DNA of 64,000 bases from Peterkaempfera sp044755465 (GTDB lineage: Bacteria; Actinomycetota; Actinomycetes; Streptomycetales; Streptomycetaceae), in contig NZ_JBIVRB010000001.1 in NCBI RefSeq assembly GCF_044755465.1, forward strand, positions 1,550,001 to 1,614,000, written 5' to 3'. The notes beneath the pieces were generated by a model that searched no databases, had not been told where the DNA came from, and saw nothing but the letters and a program-made list of their open reading frames with translations. Shown piece by piece: positions 32,500 through 41,651 of the stretch. Every line of letters starts with the position of its first letter. The stretch's first letter is position 1. The translations under genes and the position numbers were made by a program.

Positions 32500-35004
32500 G
32501 TGGCCGGTGACGGCAAGGCCGTGGACCTGGCGGAGGTGCCGGCGGACGTCCGCGACCGGCACTCCGGGCTGGCGCAGGAGATCGAGGAGCACCGCTTCCG
32601 GTACTACGTCAAGGACGCGCCCGTCGTCAGCGACGCCGAGTTCGACACGCTGATGCGGGAGTTGGAGGGCCTGGAGGAGCAGTACCCGGTGCTGCGCACC
32701 CCCGACTCGCCCACCCAGAAGGTCGGCGGCAGCTACTCCAACGACTTCGCCGAGGTCGAGCACCTGGAGCGGATGCTCAGCCTGGACAACGCGATGAACG
32801 ACGAGGAGCTGGACGCCTGGTTCGAGCGGGTCGCCCGCGAGCTGGACGGCATCCCGTACCACTTCCTCTGCGAGCTCAAGGTCGACGGTCTGGCCGTCAA
32901 CCTGACGTACCGGAACGGACGGCTGGTGCGCGCCGCCACCCGGGGCGACGGCCGCACCGGCGAGGACATCACGGCCAATGTCCGCACCATCGCGGAGATC
33001 CCGGACGTGCTGCGCGCCGACAGCGGGCAGCCGGTCCCCGAACTGGTGGAGATCCGGGGCGAGATCTACCTGCCCACCGAGGAGTTCACCGCGCTCAACG
33101 CCGCGCTGGCCGCCGAGAACGAGCGCCGCCGGGCGGAGAACGAGCAGCGCACCGCCGACGGCAAGCGGCCGCTGGCCATGGTCCGGCTGTTCGCCAACCC
33201 GCGCAACGCCGCCGCCGGTTCGCTGCGCCAGAAGGACCCGCAGGTCACCGCCTCCCGCCCGCTGCACATGGTGGTGCACGGCATCGGCGCCCGGCGCGGC
33301 TTCGACCTCGACTGCCAGTCGCACGCCTATGACCTGCTGCACGCCTGGGGGCTGCCCACCGCCCGGCACAACAAGGTGGTCGGCTCGCCCGAGGAGGTCA
33401 AGCGGTTCATCGCGCATTTCGGGGAGAACCGCCACTCCGTCGAGCACGAGATCGACGGCGTGGTGGTCAAGGTCGACGAGATCGCGCTCCAGGGCCGGCT
33501 GGGCGCCACCTCCAAGTCGCCGCGCTGGGCCATCGCCTGGAAGTACCCGCCGGAGGAGGTCACCGCCAAGCTGGCCAGCATCCGGATCGGCATCGGCCGC
33601 ACCGGCCGGGCCACACCGTACGCGGTGCTGGCCGAGCCGGTGAAGGTGGCCGGCTCGATGGTCCAGTACGCCACCCTGCACAACCAGGACGTGGTGAAGG
33701 CCAAGGGCGTTCGGATCGGGGACACGGTGGTGCTCCGCAAGGCCGGGGACGTCATCCCGGAGATCCTGGGCCCGGTCGAGGACCTGCGGGACGGCACCGA
33801 GCAGGAGTTCGTGATGCCCGGGGAGTGCCATGAGTGCGGCACCCCGCTGCGGCCGATGGGCGAGGGGGACATCGACCTGCGCTGCCCCAACGCCCAGTAC
33901 TGCCCGGCCCAGATCCGGGAGCGGATCGCCTATCTGGGCGGCCGCCAGGCGCTGGATATCGAGGGGCTCGGCTATGTGGCCGCCACGGCGCTCACCCAGC
34001 CGCTGGAGCCCAAACAGCCGCCGCTTGCCGATGAGGGGGGGCTCTTCCGCCTGGAGATGGAGCAGCTGCTACCGATCCGGGTACTGGTCCGTGACCCTAA
34101 ATCGGGCCTGCCCAAGCTGGACGACCGCACCGGCGAGGAGAAAGTCGTCTCCTTCTTCGCCACCACCAAGGGCGAGCCCAAGAAGACAGCGCATCTGCTG
34201 CTGGACAACCTCAAAGCGGCTAAGACCCGCCCGCTGTGGCGGTACATCAATGCCCTGTCGATTCGGCATGTCGGGCCGGTCGCCGCGCAGGCACTGGCCA
34301 GGGAATTCCGCAGCCTGAGGCGAATTGAGCAGGCGAGCGAGGAGGAGCTGGCCGCCACCGAGGGCGTGGGGCCGACCATCGCGGCGGCGATCAAGCAGTG
34401 GTTCGCCGAGGAGTGGCACCGCGAGATCATCAAAGCCTGGGAGGAAGCCTACGTCGAACTGGCGGACGAGGAGGTCGCGGACGAGGGTCCGCGCCCGTTG
34501 CAGGGGCTGACCGTGGTCGTCACCGGCACGCTGGCCTCGCACACCCGGGACGGCGCCAAGGAGGCGCTGGTGTCGCGCGGTGCCAAGGTCACCGGGTCGG
34601 TCTCCAAGAAGACCCACTTCGTGGTGGCGGGGGAGAACCCGGGCTCCAAGTACGACAAGGCCGTGCAGCTCAACCTGCCGGTGCTGGACGACGCCGGCTT
34701 CGCGGTGCTGCTGGAGCAGGGGCCGGACGCCGCCCGCGCGCACCTCGGGCTGCCGCCCGCCGACCAGCCGGAGCCCGAGCCCGCAGCCGTGGAACCGCCC
34801 GCCGCCGAGCCCGCCGAGCCGCCCGCCGCCGAAGCCGTCGAGCCCGCCGAGCCGCCCGCCGCCGAGGCCGTCGAGCCCGCCGAGCCGCCCGCCGCCGAGG
34901 CCGTCGAGCCCGCCGAGCCGCCCGCCGCCGAGGCCGCCGAGGCCGTCGAGCCGCCCGCCGTCGAGCCCGCCGAGGCCGTCGAGCCGGAGGAACCGCAGTC
35001 CTGA
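32500..35004 (+). CDS. ligA: NAD-dependent DNA ligase with a repetitive C-terminal tail
   Basis: 834 aa from the GTG at 32500 behind GGGAGG. It seals nicks during replication and repair using NAD. The adenylation Lys127 is in CELKVDGLAVNL. Order of domains: Ia and adenylation (1-330), OB fold, Cys4 zinc finger (ECHEC, then CPNAQYC), HhH domain (about 515-650) and BRCT (about 661-740, LQGLTVVVTGTLASHTRDG). After the BRCT comes an unusual tail of about 80 residues of Ala/Pro/Glu repeats (PAEPPAAEAVE, four copies). Most LigA proteins stop soon after the BRCT. The HhH region (33950-34450) has somewhat lower GC and different codon choice from the rest of the gene. Confidence 0.96.
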   Translation: MAGDGKAVDLAEVPADVRDRHSGLAQEIEEHRFRYYVKDAPVVSDAEFDTLMRELEGLEEQYPVLRTPDSPTQKVGGSYSNDFAEVEHLERMLSLDNAMNDEELDAWFERVARELDGIPYHFLCELKVDGLAVNLTYRNGRLVRAATRGDGRTGEDITANVRTIAEIPDVLRADSGQPVPELVEIRGEIYLPTEEFTALNAALAAENERRRAENEQRTADGKRPLAMVRLFANPRNAAAGSLRQKDPQVTASRPLHMVVHGIGARRGFDLDCQSHAYDLLHAWGLPTARHNKVVGSPEEVKRFIAHFGENRHSVEHEIDGVVVKVDEIALQGRLGATSKSPRWAIAWKYPPEEVTAKLASIRIGIGRTGRATPYAVLAEPVKVAGSMVQYATLHNQDVVKAKGVRIGDTVVLRKAGDVIPEILGPVEDLRDGTEQEFVMPGECHECGTPLRPMGEGDIDLRCPNAQYCPAQIRERIAYLGGRQALDIEGLGYVAATALTQPLEPKQPPLADEGGLFRLEMEQLLPIRVLVRDPKSGLPKLDDRTGEEKVVSFFATTKGEPKKTAHLLLDNLKAAKTRPLWRYINALSIRHVGPVAAQALAREFRSLRRIEQASEEELAATEGVGPTIAAAIKQWFAEEWHREIIKAWEEAYVELADEEVADEGPRPLQGLTVVVTGTLASHTRDGAKEALVSRGAKVTGSVSKKTHFVVAGENPGSKYDKAVQLNLPVLDDAGFAVLLEQGPDAARAHLGLPPADQPEPEPAAVEPPAAEPAEPPAAEAVEPAEPPAAEAVEPAEPPAAEAVEPAEPPAAEAAEAVEPPAVEPAEAVEPEEPQS
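34807..34938 (+). repeat. 33-bp coding tandem repeat in ligA, four copies
   Basis: Each unit encodes PAEPPAAEAVE; units 1-3 are nearly identical and the fourth is altered at its end. Pure Ala/Pro/Glu composition predicts a flexible acidic tail. Confidence 0.9.
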
Positions 35005-35013
35005 GTCGCCGTC

Positions 35014-35038
35014 ACCCCCGCCCGCCGGAGCGGGGGTT
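35014..35038 (+). terminator. Terminator after ligA
   Basis: ACCCCCGC/GCGGGGGT stem (8 bp) with an 8-nt loop followed by TTGT, 9 bp after the ligA stop. Confidence 0.7.
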
Positions 35039-35372
35039 GTACGCCGCAGTGTCACCGGCCGACACCGCTGCGTGGTAGTACAGCTATGGATGTCCGAAAC
35101 ACTGCCCATGGCCCTTGCCTCGATTTACCCTTGAACGCAAGCTGCCCGCGCAAGGCGCAATGCCGCGACGGCACTGTCGTGCTGCGCGGATCATGAGGCA
35201 AGGCACCCACCGCTCGTACGACGGGACACCCCCGCCGTGTCGGCGGTGCCAGCTGCGCCGACGGGCCGGTCCCGGGGGTGTGCGACCCCGGGGCCGACGG
35301 TCGGCCGGGTGGCGGGCAGGCACAGGCATGCAGGGCGGCCCGGCCGGGCGGGGACCGACGGAGGATCTGCGC
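35039..35372. other. 334-bp intergenic region ahead of the first GGDEF-EAL gene
   Basis: No gene is supported. The section 35070-35170 is less GC-rich and may hold the promoter. GGAGG at 35360-35364 is the ribosome binding site of the following gene. A frame open from 35115 crosses the area but has no protein-like character. Confidence 0.4.
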
Positions 35373-37157
35373 ATGGACAAGTACTCCAGGGGCGCATCCA
35401 CCCACCCGCCGCAGGGCGTGACGGGTGCGACACTGCTGCTCGGCATCCTGCTGGCGGGCGCCGCCCCGCTGATCCCGCTCGCCGTCCTGGTCGGGCAGCA
35501 GGAGGCGGCGCTGCTGCCGCTGTTCACCGTGCCGCTCGCGGTGCTGGTCGCCGCCTGGCGGATCGCCCGCGACCGCGCCCGCGACCAGCTCACCGACCCG
35601 CTCACCCGGCTGCCCAACCGTCAGGCCCTGCTGCTGGCCGCACGGGCCGCGATCACCGGCGGCGCCGGTCCGTCCGGCCGGGTCGGTCTGATCCTGCTGG
35701 ACCTCGACCGCTTCCGGTCGCTGAACGACACCCTCGGGCACGCCGTCGGGGACCGGCTGCTGGTCCAGATCTCGCACCGGCTGCACGCCGCGCTCAGCAG
35801 CGGCGGCCTGCTGCCCGGCCCGGCGGCCCCGAACGCCCGGCGGCACGCCGACGACCCGTTCTCGGTGCTGCCGCCGCCGGTGCAGGGCGGCCGGCGCGCG
35901 GTGGTCGCCCGGATGGGCGGCGACGAGTTCGCGGTGCTGCTGCCCGGCGTCGGCTGCGCCGTCACCCTGCAACGGCTCGCCCGAGCCCTGATCGCGGAGC
36001 TGGCCGCCCCCAGTCGGCTCGACGGCCTGCTGCTGGTCCTGGAGGCCAGCGCCGGGGTGTGCATCTACCCCGACCACGCCGGGGACGCCGAGACCCTGCT
36101 GCGCCGGGCCGATGTCGCCATGGGCCACGCCCAGCGGGGCCGTACCGGGGTCGAGGTGTACGACGAGGAGCGCGACGCGGACACCCCGGTGCGGATCGGG
36201 CTGCTCGGTGACCTGCGCCGGGCGTTGGAGGCGGGCGAGGTCGAGCTGCACTACCAGCCCAAGGTGGCCTTCGACGGCCGGGTGGTCGGGCTGGAGGCGT
36301 TACTGCGCTGGGACCGCCCCGGGCGCGGCCGGATCAGCCCGGACGAGTTCGTGGGGCTGGCCGAGTCCAGCGGCCTGATGCCCCGGCTCACCGACTACGT
36401 CCTGGACGCCGCCGTCCACCAGCTGGCGGAGTGGCGCTCCCAGGGCCTGTACGTCCAGGTTGCGGTCAATGTCTCGCCCCGCGATGTGCTCACCCCCGGC
36501 TTCGCCGCCGGGGTGGCGGACCGGCTGGCCCGGTACGCCGTACCGCCGCAGGCCCTCCAGCTGGAGATCACCGAGCGGATGCTGCTGGAGGACTCCAAGC
36601 GGGCCGCCGACACCCTGGAGGAGCTGCGCCGCCACGGGGTCGGGATGTCGCTGGACGACTTCGGCACCGGGCACTCCTCGCTGGTACGGCTGCGCAGCCT
36701 GCCGGTCGGCGAGCTGAAGATCGACCGCTCCTTCGTCTCCCGGATGGTCGCGGACGACCACGACGCCGCCGTGGTCCGCTGCTCGGTGCAGCTGGCGCAC
36801 TCGCTGGGGCTGACCGTGGTCGCGGAGGGGGTGGAGGACGACGAGACCTGGGAGCGCCTGCACGGCATGGGCGTGGACGCGGTGCAGGGCTGGCTGGTCT
36901 CGGCCGCGCTCCCGGCCGACCAGGCGTCCGCCTGGCTGCGGGTGCGGCGTACGGCGGTGCCGCCGCCGGAGTTGGTGGTCTGCCCGGCGCTCCCCGAGGG
37001 GGTCCGGCCGCCGGAGCCGCAGCTGCCCGCCGCTTCGGCGGCCCGGCCGGGGGCGCGTCCGGTGCTGCCGCCGCGCCCGCTCGTCCCCCCGCGCCCCCTG
37101 GCACCGCCCAGCCTGCCGCCGGAGCCGCAGCTGCCCACGGCGGCGCCGCCGCCCTGA
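35373..37157 (+). CDS. Membrane GGDEF-EAL c-di-GMP protein, both signatures intact, TTA codon in EAL motif
   Basis: 594 aa, ATG at 35373, 8 nt behind GGAGG. Two hydrophobic segments (about 17-62) anchor it. The GGDEF domain (about 80-270) keeps RMGGDEF (182-186) but carries an insertion of about 35 residues just before it. The EAL domain (about 285-530) has every catalytic signature: LEALLRW, VAVNVS, LEITE, LDDFGTG, LKIDRSF, VAEGVED, QGW. It should at least be a phosphodiesterase. Residue 310, the Leu of E-A-L, is encoded by TTA (36300-36302), so translation should depend on the bldA tRNA. The C-terminal 70 residues are Pro-rich. By position between ligA and gat genes it may match S. coelicolor CdgF (SCO5495, from memory). 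Confidence 0.92.
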   Translation: MDKYSRGASTHPPQGVTGATLLLGILLAGAAPLIPLAVLVGQQEAALLPLFTVPLAVLVAAWRIARDRARDQLTDPLTRLPNRQALLLAARAAITGGAGPSGRVGLILLDLDRFRSLNDTLGHAVGDRLLVQISHRLHAALSSGGLLPGPAAPNARRHADDPFSVLPPPVQGGRRAVVARMGGDEFAVLLPGVGCAVTLQRLARALIAELAAPSRLDGLLLVLEASAGVCIYPDHAGDAETLLRRADVAMGHAQRGRTGVEVYDEERDADTPVRIGLLGDLRRALEAGEVELHYQPKVAFDGRVVGLEALLRWDRPGRGRISPDEFVGLAESSGLMPRLTDYVLDAAVHQLAEWRSQGLYVQVAVNVSPRDVLTPGFAAGVADRLARYAVPPQALQLEITERMLLEDSKRAADTLEELRRHGVGMSLDDFGTGHSSLVRLRSLPVGELKIDRSFVSRMVADDHDAAVVRCSVQLAHSLGLTVVAEGVEDDETWERLHGMGVDAVQGWLVSAALPADQASAWLRVRRTAVPPPELVVCPALPEGVRPPEPQLPAASAARPGARPVLPPRPLVPPRPLAPPSLPPEPQLPTAAPPP

Positions 37158-37458
37158 GGCTGCGCCGGGGGCCGGCCGTGGCCGGGGCGGGCGGGGGTGC
37201 TGCCCCCACGGTGGGTACGGGTTGTTCGCGCGGTTCCTCGCGCCCCGGGGCGGGCGGCCGGTGGGGATTGCGTAACTCCATGAGTCCGGGCATGGTTGCG
37301 GCCCCCGCGGCGGGCGGGGCGGCCGGGCCGGGTGGCGTGTCGCAGGGCCATAGGATGGGGCGTACAGACGAGGAGGGCCGGGCCGGCCGCAACCGGGCCG
37401 GCCCGCCGGGCCGGTCCTGGCGACCGGCCTCACCAGAACTCACCTTGAGGATCGCTGC
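37158..37458. other. 301-bp intergenic region between the GGDEF-EAL gene and gatC
   Basis: It contains the dispersed repeat at 37213-37252 and TAGGAT at 37351-37356, which resembles a vegetative -10 box about 100 bp before gatC; a -35 is not clear. No gene is seen. Confidence 0.4.
37213..37252. repeat. Dispersed Streptomyces intergenic repeat (TTCGCGCGGTTCCTCGCGCC type)
   Basis: GTTGTTCGCGCGGTTCCTCG and the following CGCCCC match, with few changes, the short repeat TTCGCGCAGTTCCCCGCGCC that I recall as very common between genes in Streptomyces. Only one copy is in this window. Confidence 0.55.
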
Positions 37459-37755
37459 ATGCCTGGCATCACGCGCGAGGAGGTCGCCCACCTCGCCCGG
37501 CTGTCGCGTCTTGAGCTGAAGGACGAAGAGCTCGACCACTTCGCCGAGCAGCTCGACGTGATCATCGGCGCGGTCGCCCGCGTTTCCGAGGTCGCCGGAC
37601 AGGACGTCCCGCCGACCTCCCACCCGCTGCCGCTGACCAATGTCATGCGGGCGGACGAGGTGCGGCCGTCGCTGACCCCGGCCGAGGCCCTCGCCGCCGC
37701 TCCGGCGGCCGAGGAACAGCGTTTCCGCGTGCCGCAGATCCTTGGGGAGGACTGA
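37459..37755 (+). CDS. gatC: Asp-tRNA(Asn)/Glu-tRNA(Gln) amidotransferase subunit C
   Basis: 98 aa, ATG at 37459. The small stabilising subunit of the GatCAB amidotransferase, which converts Glu-tRNA(Gln) and Asp-tRNA(Asn) to the amidated forms. The N-terminus ITREEVAHLARLSRLEL is diagnostic, and the C-terminus (RVPQILGED) wraps the GatA subunit in known structures. Three bases separate it from gatA. Confidence 0.97.
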   Translation: MPGITREEVAHLARLSRLELKDEELDHFAEQLDVIIGAVARVSEVAGQDVPPTSHPLPLTNVMRADEVRPSLTPAEALAAAPAAEEQRFRVPQILGED

Positions 37756-37758
37756 CCC

Positions 37759-39248
<1,490 letters not shown>

Positions 39249-39252
<4 letters not shown>

Positions 39253-39506
39253 GCAGTTCCACCAAGGGCGGCAAGGCCGCACAGCTCAAGGGATTCAAGC
39301 ACTCCAAGCCCGGCCTGCTGCTGTCGATCGGCACCAGCGCCTTCGGGGCGATCGGGATCGTCAAGGACGTCCGCACGGCCCGGGGCGAGCACGACACCCT
39401 CAAGCTGGTCAACGCCGTCGTCGGGGCCGTGGCCCTGCTGACCGGCACCGCACTGCTGATCCGCGAACTCAGGCACCTGGGCGACGACGACGTCCTGCTC
39501 GGCTGA
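39249..39506 (+). CDS. Small hypothetical membrane protein between gatA and gatB
   Basis: 85 aa from the GTG at 39249, overlapping the gatA stop by 4 bp, so translation is coupled. A basic N-terminus (STKGGKAAQLKGFKHSKPG) is followed by a weakly hydrophobic segment (LLLSIGTSAFGAIGIV) and a clear transmembrane helix (LVNAVVGAVALLTGTALLI). I do not recognise a family. A perfect 18-bp hairpin 9 bp after its stop separates it from gatB. A role in amidotransferase function is possible but unsupported beyond position. Confidence 0.75.
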
Positions 39507-39514
39507 GACCCGGC

Positions 39515-39550
39515 GGAGCCGGTCCGCACCCCGGGGTGCGGACCGGCTCC
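39515..39550 (+). terminator. Perfect palindromic hairpin between the small gene and gatB
   Basis: 36-bp perfect inverted repeat with 18-nt arms, GGAGCCGGTCCGCACCCC on the left, with no separate loop (4-5 central bases must open). It splits the gat operon 37 bp before the gatB GTG and may set the ratio of GatA to GatB. Confidence 0.75.
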
Positions 39551-39587
39551 CGCAGAACCTTTCCGTGAACGTGAAGAAGGGGACGCT

Positions 39588-41093
39588 GTGAGCGTCGTGA
39601 ACCTGGTGTCGTTCGAGGACGCCCTGGCGTCGTACGACCCGGTGATGGGCCTTGAGGTCCATGTGGAGCTGGGCACCGCGACCAAGATGTTCTGCGGGTG
39701 CTCGACCGCCTTCGGGGCCGAGCCCAACTCCCAGGTCTGCCCGACCTGCCTGGGCATGCCCGGCTCGCTGCCGGTGGTCAACGCCGTCGGCGTGGAGTCC
39801 GCGATCAAGATCGGCCTGGCGCTGAACTGCGAGATCGCGGAGTGGTGCCGCTTCGCCCGGAAGAACTACTTCTACCCGGACATGCCGAAGAACTTCCAGA
39901 CCTCCCAGTACGACGAGCCGATCGCCTTCAACGGCTATCTGGACGTCGAGGTCGACGGCGACACCTTCCGGGTCGAGATCGAGCGGGCCCACATGGAGGA
40001 GGACACCGGCAAGTCCTCCCACATCGGCGGCGCCACCGGCCGCATCCACGGCGCCGAGTACTCCCTGGTGGACTACAACCGGGCCGGCATCCCGCTGATC
40101 GAGATCGTCACCAAGCCGATCACCGGGGTCGGCGCCCGCGCCCCCGAGGTCGCCAAGGCGTACGTCGCGGAGCTGCGCGAGCTGATCAAGGCGCTGGGCG
40201 TCTCCGAGGCCCGGATGGAAATGGGCCAGATGCGCTGCGACGTCAACCTGTCGCTGCGCCCCATCGGCCGGGAGAAGTTCGGCACCCGCTCCGAGACCAA
40301 GAACGTCAACTCGCTGCGCTCGGTGGAGCGCGCCGCCCGCTACGAGATCCAGCGGCACGCGGCGGTGCTGGACGAGGGCGGCATCATCGTCCAGGAGACC
40401 CGGCACTTCCACGAGGAGGACGGCTCCACCACCTCCGGCCGGATCAAGGAGGAGGCGGAGGACTACCGCTACTTCCCCGAGCCCGACCTGGTGCCGATCG
40501 CCCCGTCCCGCGAGTGGGTCGAGGAGCTGCGGGCCGGTCTGCCCGAGCTGCCCCGGCTGCGCCGGCTGCGGTTGCAGCAGGAGTGGGAGCTGTCCGACAA
40601 GGACATGCAGGCGGTGCTCAACGCGGGCGCCATCGACCCGATCCTGGAGACCATCGCGGCCGGCGCCCCCGCCGACCAGGCCCGCAAGTGGTGGATGGGC
40701 GAGCTGGCCCGCCGCGCCAACGAGACCGGCACCGACCTGACCGCCCAGCCGATCACCCCGGCCCAGGTGGCCCGGGTCTGCGCGCTGGTCGCCGCGGGTT
40801 CGCTCAACGACAAGCTGGCCCGCCAGGTCATCGACGGCGTGCTGAACGGCGAGGGCGAGCCGGACGAGGTCGTCGCGGCCCGCGGCCTGGCCGTGGTCTC
40901 CGACGACTCGGCGCTGGGCACCGCCGTGGACGAGGCCATCGCCGCCAACCCGGGCGTGGCGGACAAGATCCGCGACGGCAAGGTGGCCGCCGCCGGCGCC
41001 CTGGTCGGCGCGGTGATGAAGGCCACCCGTGGCCAGGCCGACGCCGCCCGGGTCAAGGAGCTGATCCTTGAGCGGCTGGGCGTCCAGGGCTGA
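39588..41093 (+). CDS. gatB: Asp-tRNA(Asn)/Glu-tRNA(Gln) amidotransferase subunit B
   Basis: 501 aa, GTG at 39588 after GAAGGGGACGCT. The kinase/transamidase subunit that activates the misacylated tRNA. The N-terminal core shows VMGLEVHVELGTATKMFCGC and CPTCLGMPGSLPV (zinc Cys), then EEDTGKSSH and DYNRAGIPLIEI. The C-terminal helical and YqeY-like tail (LNDKLARQVIDGVLNGEGEP, ATRGQADAARVKELI) contacts tRNA. It lies downstream of a stem-loop in the gat operon. Confidence 0.97.
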   Translation: MSVVNLVSFEDALASYDPVMGLEVHVELGTATKMFCGCSTAFGAEPNSQVCPTCLGMPGSLPVVNAVGVESAIKIGLALNCEIAEWCRFARKNYFYPDMPKNFQTSQYDEPIAFNGYLDVEVDGDTFRVEIERAHMEEDTGKSSHIGGATGRIHGAEYSLVDYNRAGIPLIEIVTKPITGVGARAPEVAKAYVAELRELIKALGVSEARMEMGQMRCDVNLSLRPIGREKFGTRSETKNVNSLRSVERAARYEIQRHAAVLDEGGIIVQETRHFHEEDGSTTSGRIKEEAEDYRYFPEPDLVPIAPSREWVEELRAGLPELPRLRRLRLQQEWELSDKDMQAVLNAGAIDPILETIAAGAPADQARKWWMGELARRANETGTDLTAQPITPAQVARVCALVAAGSLNDKLARQVIDGVLNGEGEPDEVVAARGLAVVSDDSALGTAVDEAIAANPGVADKIRDGKVAAAGALVGAVMKATRGQADAARVKELILERLGVQG

Positions 41094-41175
41094 CGGCCCG
41101 CGCGCCGGTCTGAGTACCCCTTAGGCACTCCGCCCGGCCCGTCCTAGGCCGTAGCCGGCACTCAGGCCCGCATCC

Positions 41176-41209
41176 GCGCCGCCGCCCCCGATCCAGGGGG
41201 CGGCGGCGC
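41176..41209 (+). terminator. Terminator after gatB
   Basis: A perfect 14-bp stem GCGCCGCCGCCCCC/GGGGGCGGCGGCGC with loop GATCCA, 83 bp after the gatB stop. The space between is bordered by CTGAGT (41111) and ACTCAG (41160), a wider inverted repeat of uncertain meaning. Confidence 0.8.
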
Positions 41210-41388
41210 TCGCCTTTGCCCACCTGGGCCGCCACCGGGCCGCCCACCGGGCCGCCCTAAGGCCCCCGGACCTCGGAAGATGCGGCAGGCTGCCGATGCG
41301 GCGCACCCCCCTGGGCGAGCAGGCTCCTCTCAGGACGACGGTCCGGCCGAACCGGTCGGGCCGGGAATTCCGAAGGGGGAACACCACC

Positions 41389-41580
41389 GTGCTGGAGTAC
41401 GACTACATCCGCTACCGGTCCATCGAGTTGCAGCGTCAGGCCGCGTACGAGCGCCTGGTACGCGAGGCGCGGGCCGCCCGGCGCGGGCAGCGCGCCGCCC
41501 GCTTGGGGCTGCTGCGCCGCCTCGCCCGGGTGGTGCGCCCGGCGGCGCCGGAGGCCCCGGGCCGGGTACGCGAGTGCTGA
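41389..41580 (+). CDS. Small basic hypothetical protein
   Basis: 63 aa from the GTG at 41389, preceded by GAAGGGGGAACA. The sequence VLEYDYIRYRSIELQRQAAY is a charged, likely helical N-terminus, followed by an Arg-rich part (REARAARRGQRAARLGLLRR). I do not recognise a family. It ends 71 bp before the large LuxR-type regulator and could be co-transcribed. The good ribosome binding site and protein-like start are the main support. Confidence 0.55.
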   Translation: MLEYDYIRYRSIELQRQAAYERLVREARAARRGQRAARLGLLRRLARVVRPAAPEAPGRVREC

Positions 41581-41651
41581 CGGTCCGGCCGGGTGTCGGC
41601 CCCGAGCCGGCCGGCGCCGAAATCCAGCGGCCGCTGTCGGACCCCTGTGGC

